Notes: generated by a model from the sequence alone, not told the origin. Shown: positions 35,550 through 44,833, counted from the stretch's first letter. The stretch is DNA of 64,000 bases from Bradyrhizobium liaoningense (GCF_018130955.1 NZ_JAFCJM010000004.1:1-64000); one strand, 5' to 3'. Numbers and translations: made by a program.

Positions 35550-35975
35550 TCACCCGCCGGGCGGCGGAAATGGCGGCATCTTGGGGAAGGTCGGCAGTCC
35601 CTCGTGCATGAGGTGCCAGGGCGGCGCCGAGGCCGTGTAGAGATGCAAGGCGGGCATCAGATCCGAGTTGTGGTCGAGCGCGCCCAGCTTGATGGTCAGG
35701 AACGGCGCATGGGGAGGCAGGCTCCACAACGGCGTCCCGCAATCCGGACAGAATGCGCGCCCGACATCTTCGCCGCTGTCGCCCTTGCAGAAGTAGACCC
35801 TGGCTTCACCCTTTGTGACCGAGAGCGAGGTTTTTGGCGCAAGGGCGACATAGTTCGGTCCGCCGCCAGAAGCCTTTTGACAGTCGGTGCAGTGGCAGAT
35901 GCCGACGTTCATGAGCGGCGCAGTGATCATGAATCGGATGGCACCGCAGGCGCATCCCCCGCTTCGGTCGGTCAT
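35550..35975 (-). CDS. GFA family protein (glutathione-dependent formaldehyde-activating enzyme fold)
   Basis: A 141-residue CENP-V/GFA domain. The zinc-binding cysteines are visible: GGCACGAIRF, then GICHCTDCQKASG and AFCPDCGTPLW. The archetype speeds addition of formaldehyde to glutathione, but most members have unknown substrates, so the activity should not be assumed. It stands alone, convergent with the small gene at 35324. Confidence 0.9.
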   Translation of the reverse strand: MTDRSGGCACGAIRFMITAPLMNVGICHCTDCQKASGGGPNYVALAPKTSLSVTKGEARVYFCKGDSGEDVGRAFCPDCGTPLWSLPPHAPFLTIKLGALDHNSDLMPALHLYTASAPPWHLMHEGLPTFPKMPPFPPPGG

Positions 35976-36055
35976 GGCCAGATTTGCCCCTGTTTCAGTG
36001 CGAATGCCGCACGGTAGGCGGGGCCTGTTGCCAACGTCCTGTCAGCATGGCGGTG

Positions 36056-36508
36056 CTATTCCGCGGACGGCAGGGGATCGCCAAAAACCTCGACCAGGCG
36101 AAAACGTTCGCACATCAGCATCATGTCCTCGCTGAATCGTCCAAGCCGGCCGAAATAGTTCCGGTGCGCGTCGCGCCAATGGGCCAGGCTCCGGTCGCCT
36201 TCACCCTCGTCGTACGCAAAGTCGGCCTCGACCTCGTTGTAGCGCCGATATGTCACCTCGATGCTCTCGATCACACAGCGCGGTTCGCCGCGGCCGTCGA
36301 GCACGACCCAGCGCTCGCCGGGCGTCGAGGTGTTCGGCTCGTCTTCCGTGCTGCACGTCGCCGTCTTCACGCCCTTGATCACGAGATCGAGCAGTTCGTC
36401 GGCGAGATCAGGACTGTCGCCGAAAGCGAATGTGCGGAGGTGCCTGTAACGTTCAGGAATCGATTTGCTCACGGCCGCCTCATGTTGAAAAACACCCGCG
36501 CTCTTCAT
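36056..36508 (-). CDS. ASCH domain protein
   Basis: About 150 residues with an ASCH (PUA-like) domain: TFAFGDSPDLADELLDLVIKG split here, then VKTATCSTEDE, ERWVVLDGRGEPRCVIE and FAYDEGEGDRSLAHWRDAH. This is the typical KxATxS and GE-rD-x-xxWR pattern. Some ASCH proteins hydrolyse N4-acetylcytidine, others bind RNA. ATG 36508 is favoured; the frame stays open to 36556 only through the end of the adjacent repeat element. Confidence 0.85.
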   Translation of the reverse strand: MKSAGVFQHEAAVSKSIPERYRHLRTFAFGDSPDLADELLDLVIKGVKTATCSTEDEPNTSTPGERWVVLDGRGEPRCVIESIEVTYRRYNEVEADFAYDEGEGDRSLAHWRDAHRNYFGRLGRFSEDMMLMCERFRLVEVFGDPLPSAE

Positions 36509-36550
36509 TGCCGAAGTCTCGAACTGCGGTCGCAGTCTCGGTGACGCGGA

Positions 36551-36602
36551 GATCATGCTCCAAACAAAGACCTGAAGTGCGATGAATTCATCGCACTTCA
36601 GG
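36551..36602. repeat. Partial repeat ending in a perfect 32-base palindrome
   Basis: GATCATGCTC and CAAACAAAGACC match the second half of the element at 34648. They are followed by a perfect palindrome from 36571 to 36602 with arms CCTGAAGTGCGATGAA and TTCATCGCACTTCAGG. The palindrome contains the stop codon and last three sense codons of the MgtC-like gene. It lies between two genes read in the same direction and could fold as a terminator. Confidence 0.8.
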
Positions 36603-37091
36603 GCCCGGCGGCGGCGCAGTTTCCTTGTCCTGCGGCTCCACCTTGCCGCCGAGCGCGCGGTGCAGCCAGTGCTCGCCGCGGTTGCCGACGGTGAGGATCA
36701 GGAAGGCCATGGCGAGCGCGGTGAGGACGATCGGCCATTGGCCGGTGGCGCAGGCGATGCCGAGGCAGGCGGCGAGAAAGGTGCAGGCGGCGCTGGTGAG
36801 GCCGCGGACCCGGAATCGGTCCCGCTCGCGGACGATGACCCCGGCGCCGAGGAAGCCGATACCGGTCAGAATGCCCTGAATGATCCGGCTGGCGGCGTCG
36901 GAGATCTTGCCGACCTCGGTGAACTCCACCGCAAGCAGCACGACGGTCGCGGTGGACAGACCGACGATACCTAGCGTCTTCAGCCCGATCGGCTTGCCAT
37001 GGAGGTCGCGGTTCAATCCGATGGCGCAGCCCGCGAGCGTCGCAGCGCCTAGCCGCAACACGATCTCCTGCCAATCGAGCGCCACGGTCAT
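36588..37091 (-). CDS. MgtC/SapB family membrane protein
   Basis: A 167-residue protein with five hydrophobic segments. The family signature is RLGAATLAGCAIGLNRDLHG followed by GILTGIGFLGAGVIV. MgtC of pathogens interacts with the F1Fo ATP synthase and supports growth in low magnesium; many soil-bacterial homologues are uncharacterised. The start ATGA overlaps the stop of the upstream peroxidase-like gene. The last residues EVR and the stop come from a palindromic repeat. Confidence 0.9.
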   Translation of the reverse strand: MTVALDWQEIVLRLGAATLAGCAIGLNRDLHGKPIGLKTLGIVGLSTATVVLLAVEFTEVGKISDAASRIIQGILTGIGFLGAGVIVRERDRFRVRGLTSAACTFLAACLGIACATGQWPIVLTALAMAFLILTVGNRGEHWLHRALGGKVEPQDKETAPPPGPEVR

Positions 37092-37669
37092 TGCTTCGGC
37101 AGGCGTCCCATCAGGTAAAACTCGTCGTTCGGCCGCATGCCGGTGAAATTCGCCATCCGGTTCGACAGCGCGAAGAAGGCCGAGATCGCGGCGATGTCCC
37201 AGATGTCGTCGTCGCTAAAACCGTGCGGGGCGAGCGCCGCAAAATCCTCCTCGGAGATGCGTTGCGCATCGGCCGAGACCTTCATGGCAAAGTCGAGCAT
37301 CGCCTTCTGCCGCGGCGTGATGTCGGCCTTGCGGTAGTTGACCGCGACCTGGTCGGCGATCAATGGGTTCTTGGCACGGATGCGCAGGATCGCGCCATGG
37401 GCGATCACGCAATACTGGCACTGGTTGGCGGCCGAGGTCGCTACCACGATCATTTCGCGCTCGGCCTTGGTGAGACCGGAATCCTTCTCCATCAGCGCGT
37501 CGTGATAGGCGAAGAAGGCGCGGAACTCGTCCGGGCGGTAGGCCAGAGACAAGAACACGTTCGGCACGAAGCCGCTTTTCTCCTGCACGGCGACGAGCCG
37601 CGTGCGGATGTCCTCCGGCAATGCATCGAGGGCGGGAGCGGGAAAGCGTTTTGACGATGGCTGGGACAT
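37088..37669 (-). CDS. Peroxidase-related (AhpD/carboxymuconolactone decarboxylase fold) protein
   Basis: About 193 residues. The AhpD-like redox motif is NQCQYCVIAHG, with Cys-x-x-Cys and the following His, and the N-terminal region FPAPALDALPEDIRTRL is typical of the uncharacterised peroxidase-related subfamily (TIGR01926). It is likely to reduce peroxides with an unknown thiol partner. Coupled by a four-base overlap to the MgtC-like gene. The start MSQPSSKRF is chosen as the last Met before the conserved part; no good ribosome-binding site was found. Confidence 0.88.
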   Translation of the reverse strand: MSQPSSKRFPAPALDALPEDIRTRLVAVQEKSGFVPNVFLSLAYRPDEFRAFFAYHDALMEKDSGLTKAEREMIVVATSAANQCQYCVIAHGAILRIRAKNPLIADQVAVNYRKADITPRQKAMLDFAMKVSADAQRISEEDFAALAPHGFSDDDIWDIAAISAFFALSNRMANFTGMRPNDEFYLMGRLPKQ

Positions 37670-37757
37670 GAAGAAGGTTCCGGTCAGGCGCAGGACGGGG
37701 CGGAACCTTAGTCGATCGCAATGGCCTGCGCAAAGCGCCGGTCGAGCGGGCCTGGTA

Positions 37758-38012
37758 CTAATACTCGCGAGCGGTTCGTGCTGCAGCGGCCGAAGCTTCA
37801 CGCTCGGCCACGACCTTTGCCTCGATCGCCAAGCGTGTCTCCCGTGCGAGTTTCATCGTCCGGCGCATGAACGGGTCTTCTGTGTCGCGGGTGAACGTAA
37901 TGAGACGCACGCAGTGCTCGCAATTGATCTGGTAGCCGTCTCGGATGCGTTGCGCGCGATCGCGAAACAGCCGGGTGCAGTAAGGGCAGCGAATTTTGAC
38001 TTTATCGTCCAT
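37758..38012 (-). CDS. Small zinc-ribbon protein
   Basis: An 84-residue protein. RCPYC and NCEHC, 21 residues apart, form an MJ0042-like zinc ribbon, which is followed by a charged alpha-helical tail (about 45-84) rich in Ala, Arg and Glu. A nucleic-acid or protein-binding role is possible. No partner gene is obvious; it is 88 bases from the peroxidase-like gene on the same strand. Confidence 0.75.
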   Translation of the reverse strand: MDDKVKIRCPYCTRLFRDRAQRIRDGYQINCEHCVRLITFTRDTEDPFMRRTMKLARETRLAIEAKVVAEREASAAAARTAREY

Positions 38013-38543
38013 CGCAAAACGCGCCTCCGGATAGCCGTGTTCCCCGGCTCACGGCTACAGGGTGAGGTCTGGGGTCTAAGGGCGGGTTAATTCAACCGCT
38101 CAAATGAGATCTAAAGCGGTGCTATGCGGCAGGACCGAATGCGCAGCCGCTTCTGCCGGCCCAGACTCTTGGTCACTGAACCAATCTTGTCCCGAGAGGA
38201 CTAATCTCAGTGGGCGGTTGGCTGTCTGCCTGTCAGCCAACATGCAGCCCCCGCGGCGCGAGCCAATGATGGGTCGTCGTAGCTGACGTGCCCAGCGCAA
38301 TCGCTGCTGAACTCAAGAAAAAATCAAGCTGATCTCAAGGCAAAATCAGCCCGCCGATGCCGTCCTGGAGGCCGCTCCCGTTGACCAATAAAGGACCGGG
38401 CGCTTGCGACGAGGCCAGTTGAGCGAGAGCGCCGGGATCAAAGGTTCGTCCCGCCGTCGGCAATGTCTGGCAGGGCAAGCGACGTTCAAAGCGGCCGACA
38501 ATCGCCTGTTCGGCGTGCGGCCCGTACATGACGTGGTGCTCAC
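38013..38543. other. 530-base stretch with at most one weak small gene
   Basis: A hairpin GTTGGCTG-CAGCCAAC lies at 38217-38241. On the minus strand 38335-38529 is an open frame of 64 residues (from MYGPHAEQAIVGRFERRLP to GIGGLILP) with reasonable composition but no good ribosome-binding site. It could be a remnant of a longer gene. The promoter of the downstream ABC-binding-protein gene must be in the last 100 bases. Nothing else was seen. Confidence 0.35.
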
Positions 38544-39515
38544 ATGAGACGACGAGATTTCATCTGCCTGGCCGGCGGAGCGGTGGCGTGGCCATTCGTC
38601 GCGCAAGCGCAGGAGGCGCGCAAGGTCTATCGCATCTTGTGGGTCTCCACGGCGACAGAACCGGATCCATTCCTGGATGGCTTCCGGGAAGGGTTGCGCG
38701 CGCTCGGATATGTCGAAGGCAAGAACGTTATCTTCGAGACGTGCTATTCACCCGGAAATCCGCAGGCCTTGCGCGAGTTCATTTCAGAATTGAGGCGCGG
38801 CGACACAGACCTCGCCGTGTCCAGCGGTCCTGCGACGCGCGCGATGACTGCGGTCACTGAGGTTCCCGTTCTGTTTGCCTTGAGCGGCGACCCGGTCGCG
38901 CTGGGCGTGGTCAAGAGCCTTGCGCAACCCGGCACCAATTTCACCGGTGCTACATTTCTCTCGCTGGAGCTGGCGGGAAAGCGCGTTGAGCTCCTCAAGG
39001 ACATTTATCCGAAGGTTCGCATGCTCGCAGTCCTCTCGAATACGGATCACCCCGGGGAGCCATCGGAGTGGCGCGCTACGATGCAGACGTGCAATGGGCT
39101 GGGAATTGATCCAGCCTATATTCCCTTCGCCGGCGCAGGCGAACTGGACAGCGCGCTTCGGACCGCGGCCGGCGTTGGTGCTGACGCGATGCTTGTGTTT
39201 CCCGATGCCGTGACAATGGTGCATCGGGCGAGCATTGCCGAGCTTGCGCTTGCGCATCGGCTGCCTTCGATGTTCGGTTGGTGCGAATATTGTGAAGCCG
39301 GCGGCCTCCTGAGCTACGGCGCGAACCAGCGAGCGACCTATTATTGGCTCGCCAGCTATGCCGACCGGATCCTGCGCGGGGAAAATCCCGCCTCCCTTCC
39401 GGTGATGCGGCCCGAAAAGTTCGAGCTGGCAATCAATCTGAAGACAGCGGCGCGCCTGGGCGTTCAACTGGATACGTCCTCCATCCTGTTCCGAGCCAAC
39501 AAGGTGATCGCCTGA
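38544..39515 (+). CDS. ABC transporter substrate-binding protein (PF04392 type)
   Basis: A 323-residue periplasmic binding protein. The N-terminus MRRRDFICLAGGAVAWPFVA fits a twin-arginine-style signal (RRRDF), cleaved around AQAQ. The body has ILWVSTATEPDPFLDGFREG, GYVEGKNVIFE and PATRAMTAVTEVPVLFALSGDPV, all usual for this family, which includes tryptophan and tyrosine binders. No permease or ATPase follows. Instead the next gene, seven bases on, encodes an adenylate cyclase with a periplasmic sensor, suggesting the binding protein works in signalling. Confidence 0.9.
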   Translation: MRRRDFICLAGGAVAWPFVAQAQEARKVYRILWVSTATEPDPFLDGFREGLRALGYVEGKNVIFETCYSPGNPQALREFISELRRGDTDLAVSSGPATRAMTAVTEVPVLFALSGDPVALGVVKSLAQPGTNFTGATFLSLELAGKRVELLKDIYPKVRMLAVLSNTDHPGEPSEWRATMQTCNGLGIDPAYIPFAGAGELDSALRTAAGVGADAMLVFPDAVTMVHRASIAELALAHRLPSMFGWCEYCEAGGLLSYGANQRATYYWLASYADRILRGENPASLPVMRPEKFELAINLKTAARLGVQLDTSSILFRANKVIA

Positions 39516-39522
39516 GTTTGTG

Positions 39523-41334
39523 ATGTCGGAGATCAAACCACAATCTGTTCTGCCGGCGGGAGGTACGGAGACGCGCTCGCGTCGGTCGCTGTTTTTCAAG
39601 TACTTCGCGACTCTGTTCGTTGCGGCGGTCGTGCCTCTCTCGCTTGGCGCGGTCGTGGAGGCGTCATTCGGCTATCGAGACCAGCGCAGGCAGATCAGCG
39701 ACGTCCTTCGGGTTGAGGCCCGTTCGGCGGCGGACAGGATAGAGGCGTTCACCGATGGACTTCGCGATCAGCTCGGATGGACTGTCCAGTTTCCATGGGC
39801 GCAGGACGACGATGGCCGTCACAAGATCGACGCGCAGCGTCTGCTCCAGCAGGTGCCCGCGATTGCTTCCGTTTCGTTGCTGGACGAGACCGGGGCGGAA
39901 CGAGTCTTCGTCTCGAGGTTGCGTCTCAACAGGATGCGGCGCGGCATCGATATGTCGGCTGATCCGGCCGTCATGGGCGCGCGTGCCAACAAAGTCTGGT
40001 ACGGCCCTCTCGAATATCAGCACGATTCCGAGCCCTACATGAGGATCGCGGTTGCCGGAAACCTTCCGGCTGCCGGATTTGCCGTGGCCGAGGTGAATCT
40101 CAAGCTGATCTGGGATGTGATTGCGGGCATCAGAATCGGAAGGACCGGCTATGCCATCGTGGTCGACGATTCCGGTCACCTGATTGCCCATCCCGACATC
40201 AGCATGGTTCTGCGGGGGCGGGCCAGCTCCGCGGATTTCGGCCCAATCAAGCACTTGGTCGGCAGCACGAGCGGGAGTGCGGTTCTGACCGGATACAGAG
40301 GCGACCCGATTGTCGCCCTCTCGGTGCATGCCGCCGACGTCGGCTGGACCGTGATTGCAATGCAGCCGGTCAAGGAAGCGTTTGCGCCAATTCGCGCGGC
40401 GCTATGGCGTTCGGCGGTCCTCATCGTGCTCGGCGTGCTGATCGCGCTCGCGCTCGCCTACTGGCGTGCGCACCGGATGTCCGGACCCATCAAGGAATTG
40501 GAGGAGGGCGTTCAGCGAATTGGGAGCGGACAATTTGACCATCGGATCAAGCTCTCCAGCGGCGATGAACTGGAGCAGCTGGCCGTCAGCTTCAATGAGA
40601 TGGCATCCGAGTTGACAGTCTCGCAGCAGAAATCTGCGAGAATCAACCGATTGAAGCAATTCCTTGCGCCACAGGTCGCCGAACTGGTCGAGCACTCCGA
40701 CGGATTGCTCGAAGGTCAGCGACGTGAAATCGTCGCGATCTTTGGTGATCTGCGCGGCTTCACCGCTTTCTCCACGCGGGCCGGACCGGATGTCATCATG
40801 GCCGTGCTGCGCGAATATTATGAGGCGGTCGGGGCCGTCACGACCCGCCATGAGGCGACGCTGATCAAGTTTGCGGGAGACGGATTCATGCTCCTCGTCA
40901 ATGCACCGGTTGCTTGCGAGAAGCCTGCGAAGCAGGCTGTTCAGCTTGCCATCGATCTCCAGGCGGCGGTGCAGTCCATTGCCGGCAGATGGTGCGCCGC
41001 CGGCCACGCCCTCGGTTTCGGCATTGGTATCGCGATGGGGCCGGCGACCGTCGGAACCGTTGGCTACGAGGGTCGGCTCGACTACACCGCTGTGGGAAGT
41101 GTCGTCAATTTGGCGTCCCGGCTATGCAGCCTCGCGAAGGACGCGCAGATTTTGGCCGATTCGATCGTTGCAAGAAGTGTAGCGGACAGTATCCCGCTCG
41201 TGTCGCTCGGAGAACAACGAATCAAGGGCTATGACGAGACGTTGGAGGTCTTCGCGGTGGCGCACCGGAACAGCCCCGCGGCGTCGATCGGAGCCGGGCC
41301 GCGGGAGGGTAAAGTCGTAACCCTGGACGCGTAA
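39523..41334 (+). CDS. Membrane adenylate cyclase: Cache sensor, HAMP and class III catalytic domain
   Basis: A 603-residue protein. Two transmembrane helices (about 20-42 and 290-312) flank a periplasmic dCache-like domain, then HAMP (about 315-365) and a class III cyclase (about 400-560). The metal-binding aspartates are in AIFGDLRGFT and KFAGDGFML. The Lys of LIKFAGD and the Asp of LDYTAVGSVVN are the residues that select ATP over GTP, so cAMP is the expected product. ATG 39523 is preferred to the adjoining GTG 39520. It lies seven bases after the binding-protein gene and is almost certainly co-translated with it. Confidence 0.9.
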   Translation: MSEIKPQSVLPAGGTETRSRRSLFFKYFATLFVAAVVPLSLGAVVEASFGYRDQRRQISDVLRVEARSAADRIEAFTDGLRDQLGWTVQFPWAQDDDGRHKIDAQRLLQQVPAIASVSLLDETGAERVFVSRLRLNRMRRGIDMSADPAVMGARANKVWYGPLEYQHDSEPYMRIAVAGNLPAAGFAVAEVNLKLIWDVIAGIRIGRTGYAIVVDDSGHLIAHPDISMVLRGRASSADFGPIKHLVGSTSGSAVLTGYRGDPIVALSVHAADVGWTVIAMQPVKEAFAPIRAALWRSAVLIVLGVLIALALAYWRAHRMSGPIKELEEGVQRIGSGQFDHRIKLSSGDELEQLAVSFNEMASELTVSQQKSARINRLKQFLAPQVAELVEHSDGLLEGQRREIVAIFGDLRGFTAFSTRAGPDVIMAVLREYYEAVGAVTTRHEATLIKFAGDGFMLLVNAPVACEKPAKQAVQLAIDLQAAVQSIAGRWCAAGHALGFGIGIAMGPATVGTVGYEGRLDYTAVGSVVNLASRLCSLAKDAQILADSIVARSVADSIPLVSLGEQRIKGYDETLEVFAVAHRNSPAASIGAGPREGKVVTLDA

Positions 41335-41416
41335 GCGAGGAGTTCGTTGCGAAGTCCGACGAAAGCCTCTGCGAAAACTTTCGCGATGGCGGCATCGCCC
41401 GGAGTTGTCGCAGGCC

Positions 41417-43180
41417 CTACCGCAGCGGCTTCTTCAAGAGCGAGAAGCGGTCGGGATCCAGTCCCATCGAGGGCTGCAGCATCGGCGCTTCGACCGGCGA
41501 GAGCGTTTTCGCGGGCGGCGCCGAGAACACCGGATCGTTCGGCACGTCGCGCTGCGAGGTGGCGCCGCGCCAGCGCTCGAGCACGGCACTGACGAAATGC
41601 ATGTCGTGGCCGGCTGTCATCGAGGGAACGCTGCTGATGGTCGCCTCGCCGCGCGGCAACTGGTGCGGCGGCACTTCCTTGAAGCGCAGCCGCGTCGGCA
41701 GCGCCACGCCTTCGCCGAACGCCAGCACCTCGCGGGTGCCGAGCGAGGGGACGAAGGACAGCAAGTTCGCGGCCGCATCCGACACCGCGGCGCGCAGCAG
41801 GGCCTGGTCGCGGTCGTTGGCAAGACGCATCGTGAACAGCGTGTTGCACTGGGAGATGATGGTGGCGTCGAGCTCAGCGGGGCGCTGGGTGATGAGCCCC
41901 AGATAGACGCCGTATTTGCGGCCTTCCTTGGCGATGCGCGACACCGCCTTGCGGGTCGGGCCGAAGCCGATATTGCGGTCGGCGGAGGCGTAGCGGTGCG
42001 CCTCTTCGCAGACGAACAGCAGCGGCGAGACGCCGTCGCTCCACAGGCCGAAATCGAAGGCCATGCGGCACAGCACCGACACCACGGAATCGATGACCTC
42101 GGCCGGGAAGCCGGCGAGCTGCATCACCGTCATCGGCTTGCCGTTGGCGGGCAGGCGGAACAAATGGCTGATCACCTCCGCCATGGTGTCGCCGCCGACA
42201 TTGGCGTTGTCGAACATGAAGGCGTAGCGCGGGTCGTTGCGCACGGCTTCGATGCGCGAGATCAGCTTGTGATAGACGATGCGCGAGGAGCGGTTTTCCA
42301 GCTTGCCCATGCGCTCGTCGATCAGCGAGATCAGATCGACCAGGCGGTACGGCACCGGCGTGTCGACGGTGAAGCCGACCTGCTTGGGATCGATGCGCTT
42401 GAGGCCGATGCGGTCGGCGTTCTGATACTGCGTGTAGACGCCCTTGGCGATCGGGATCACTTCCGCGAGGATGTCGAGCTCCTCGGGCACGCCGGGGCGG
42501 CCCGCGAACAGCACGTCGACGATCTCCTCGAAGTTGAACAGCCAGAACGGCAGCTTCAGGTTCCGCGGGTTGAGCACCAGCGCGCGGTCGCCGAAGCAGC
42601 GGCCATATTCGTTGTGCACGTCGAGCAGGAAGATGCGCAGGTTTGGGCGCGCCTTCAGGATCTCGTTGAGCAGGAGCGACACGCCCGTCGACTTGCCGAC
42701 GCCGGTCGATCCCAGCACGGCAAAGTGCTTCGAGAGCATTTCCTCGATGTCGACATAGGCGATGACGGAGCGGTCCTGCTGCAGGAAGCCGACATTGATC
42801 TGGTCCGAGCCCGTCGGCGCGTAGATCGTGCGCAGCTCCTGGCTGGTGATCAGGTCGACGGCGTCGCCGATGGTTGGATAGTTGGTGACGCCACGCTGGA
42901 ATTTCGGCTTGTCGGCGGCGTTGAGGATTTCGCCGAGCAGGTCGACGGAGGCGATGGCGATGTAATTGTCGGAGCTCGCGAGGTTCTCGCAGGAGACCTC
43001 GGTGATCATGGCGACGATGATCGAGCTTGCTGAGCGGATGCTGACGAATCGCCCGACGGTGGCCCGGACTTCCGAGATCGACATTTGGCCTGCCGCCAAA
43101 AGCCCGACCCGGGCGAGCGATCCGCGTACCGAAATCACACGTCCAAAGGATGACACGATGAATGAACCCGACAAGAGCAA
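41417..43180 (-). CDS. HerA-like DNA-translocase ATPase (DUF87)
   Basis: About 580 residues. The N-terminal beta-barrel (HAS) region FGRVISVRGSLARVGLLAAG precedes a hexameric FtsK/HerA ATPase with Walker A LGSTGVGKSTGV and Walker B strands IFLLDVHNEY and LLFVCEEAHRY. Homologues move DNA during end resection with the nuclease NurA in archaea; bacterial relatives often lack NurA, as here. The start is uncertain: TTG 43180 or GTG 43156, neither with a clear ribosome-binding site. It is convergent with the cyclase gene, 82 bases away. Confidence 0.88.
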   Translation of the reverse strand: MLLSGSFIVSSFGRVISVRGSLARVGLLAAGQMSISEVRATVGRFVSIRSASSIIVAMITEVSCENLASSDNYIAIASVDLLGEILNAADKPKFQRGVTNYPTIGDAVDLITSQELRTIYAPTGSDQINVGFLQQDRSVIAYVDIEEMLSKHFAVLGSTGVGKSTGVSLLLNEILKARPNLRIFLLDVHNEYGRCFGDRALVLNPRNLKLPFWLFNFEEIVDVLFAGRPGVPEELDILAEVIPIAKGVYTQYQNADRIGLKRIDPKQVGFTVDTPVPYRLVDLISLIDERMGKLENRSSRIVYHKLISRIEAVRNDPRYAFMFDNANVGGDTMAEVISHLFRLPANGKPMTVMQLAGFPAEVIDSVVSVLCRMAFDFGLWSDGVSPLLFVCEEAHRYASADRNIGFGPTRKAVSRIAKEGRKYGVYLGLITQRPAELDATIISQCNTLFTMRLANDRDQALLRAAVSDAAANLLSFVPSLGTREVLAFGEGVALPTRLRFKEVPPHQLPRGEATISSVPSMTAGHDMHFVSAVLERWRGATSQRDVPNDPVFSAPPAKTLSPVEAPMLQPSMGLDPDRFSLLKKPLR

Positions 43181-43591
43181 GAGTTTGACCCCGACTATGC
43201 GCGGCGGTCACTGGACAAACGGTTAAGCGGCCGGGGTGGGCGGTTCGTTAAATCTGCGACAATTTCACAAGAGAGATCGCGGCCAGGCTGCCTGCAGGGA
43301 AAAACGTGCATGAAACTCGTCTTTTCGGCGCCGGCCCGCGCTCGTGCCGTGGCCTCGTTAAGCGCTGGTTTACCAAGCCGAGGAACAGGTCGAATCGGGC
43401 GCCGCACCGGTGTCCAAGGAGACACTGAACGCCGACCCTCGGCCGGCGGCCTGCAATCGGGGATATCGGGACCGTCGGCGACGCATGGCAAGAGTGAGCT
43501 CAAAGGCTGGTCAGCGCAGGCGTAAACCTGTAAGTCGAATCTTAACAAGAAGCCGGGGAAGGGTTGATTCCATGACGAGCGGTATTGCGCA
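43181..43591. other. 411-base stretch with no supported gene
   Basis: The region separates the divergent HerA-like and MFS genes. Short open frames occur (for instance 43310-43525 plus, 71 residues), but their composition is Arg/Gly/Ser-biased filler and they lack conserved character. Promoters for both flanking genes are expected here. No repeat or RNA structure was recognised. Confidence 0.45.
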
Positions 43592-44833
43592 TTGAGTGGA
43601 TTTGCGCGGCCCTTCCGCATCCGCAATTACCGTTTTCAGTGGCCCGCCGATCTGCTCACGTCCTGGGCGTTCGAGATGGAGACGCTCGTCCTCGGCTGGT
43701 ACGTCATGGTCGAGACCGGCTCCGTGCTGCTGCTGACGGTCCTGGCCTCGCTCAACTATGTCGGGACGCTGATCGCGCCGATGTTCGGTGTCATCGGCGA
43801 TCGCATCGGCCATCGCGATCTCCTGGCGATGATGCGCGCGACCTACGCCGTGCTGTCAGCGACCCTGATGACGCTGGCGCTGACGGGGCACCTGACGCCG
43901 TCCTACGTCATGATCATCGTGTCGGTCATGGGCCTGATCCGCCCGTCCGACCTCGGCGTGCGCGCGGCGCTGGTCGCCGACGTGATGCCATCGGAGCTCT
44001 TGATCGGCGCGATCAGCATTTCGCGCACCACGCAGGATACGGCGCGCATCGCCGGCGCGCTGAGCGGGGCGGGCCTGTTCGCCGCGCTCGGCATCGGCCC
44101 GGTCTATGTCGCGATCATGAGCCTCTACCTCGTCGGCACCTTCCTGACGCTGTGCATCAAGCTTCCCAAGAAGGCACGCGCGGCCGTGGTGGGCGAGGCG
44201 TTTGCGCTGCGCTCGCCGTTCGGCGACCTGAAAGAGGGGCTCGCCCATGTCTGGACCACGCCGCAGGTGCGCGCGGCGATGTGGGTCGCCTTCCTGGTCA
44301 ACCTGACCGCCTTTCCGCTCACCAGCGGCTTGTTGCCCTACGTCGCGCGGGAGATCTACGCCACGGACCAGACCGGCCTCGGCTATCTCTCGGCGAGCTT
44401 TGCGACCGGCTCGCTCGCGGGATCGATGGCGCTCAGCTTCGTCACGGGCCTGCGCGTGGCGCGCCTCATGATCGGCGCGACGGCCGTCTGGTATGCGACG
44501 CTGCTGGTCTTCGTCCAGCTCAAGAGCGTACCGATCGCGATGGCCTGCCTGTTCCTCGCAGGCTTCTCGCAAAGCCTCTCCATGATCTCGGTGGCCGTGA
44601 TCCTGATGCGCTCGGTAGCCGAGCGCCTGCGCGGGCGCGTCATGGGCGTGCGCATGATGGTGATCTATGGCCTGCCGCTGGGATTGCTCGCCGCCGGCAG
44701 CCTGATCGACCTCTTTGGCTTCGCCATGACGGGAACGCTCTATGCGCTGAGCGGCATGGCCCTGATGCTGGCGATCGCGCTGCACTGGCGGGCGGATCTG
44801 TGGCCCGTCCATGCGGCGGCCAACGCCAGATAG
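43592..44833 (+). CDS. MFS exporter, EntS/DHA3-like
   Basis: A 413-residue twelve-helix transporter starting at TTG (MSGFARPFRIRNYRFQWPADLLTS, quoted in part: FARPFRIRNYRFQW). The N-terminal FRxxNYRFxW box is typical of the enterobactin-exporter-like (EntS, DHA3) group, which exports siderophores or drugs. GVIGDRIGHRDLLAMM is the MFS loop 2-3 motif. The start codon has only a weak GAGCGG upstream. Substrate unknown; no biosynthetic genes adjoin it. Confidence 0.85.
   Translation: MSGFARPFRIRNYRFQWPADLLTSWAFEMETLVLGWYVMVETGSVLLLTVLASLNYVGTLIAPMFGVIGDRIGHRDLLAMMRATYAVLSATLMTLALTGHLTPSYVMIIVSVMGLIRPSDLGVRAALVADVMPSELLIGAISISRTTQDTARIAGALSGAGLFAALGIGPVYVAIMSLYLVGTFLTLCIKLPKKARAAVVGEAFALRSPFGDLKEGLAHVWTTPQVRAAMWVAFLVNLTAFPLTSGLLPYVAREIYATDQTGLGYLSASFATGSLAGSMALSFVTGLRVARLMIGATAVWYATLLVFVQLKSVPIAMACLFLAGFSQSLSMISVAVILMRSVAERLRGRVMGVRMMVIYGLPLGLLAAGSLIDLFGFAMTGTLYALSGMALMLAIALHWRADLWPVHAAANAR

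Noticed and set aside
38335..38529. 64-residue minus-strand protein as a confident gene
   Set aside because: Reasonable composition but no ribosome-binding site and no recognisable family; mentioned only within the gap entry.
43310..43525. 71-residue protein between the HerA-like and MFS genes
   Set aside because: Composition is Gly/Ser/Arg filler, with no hydrophobic core or motif; the ribosome-binding site (CAGGGAAAAACGTGC) is ambiguous.
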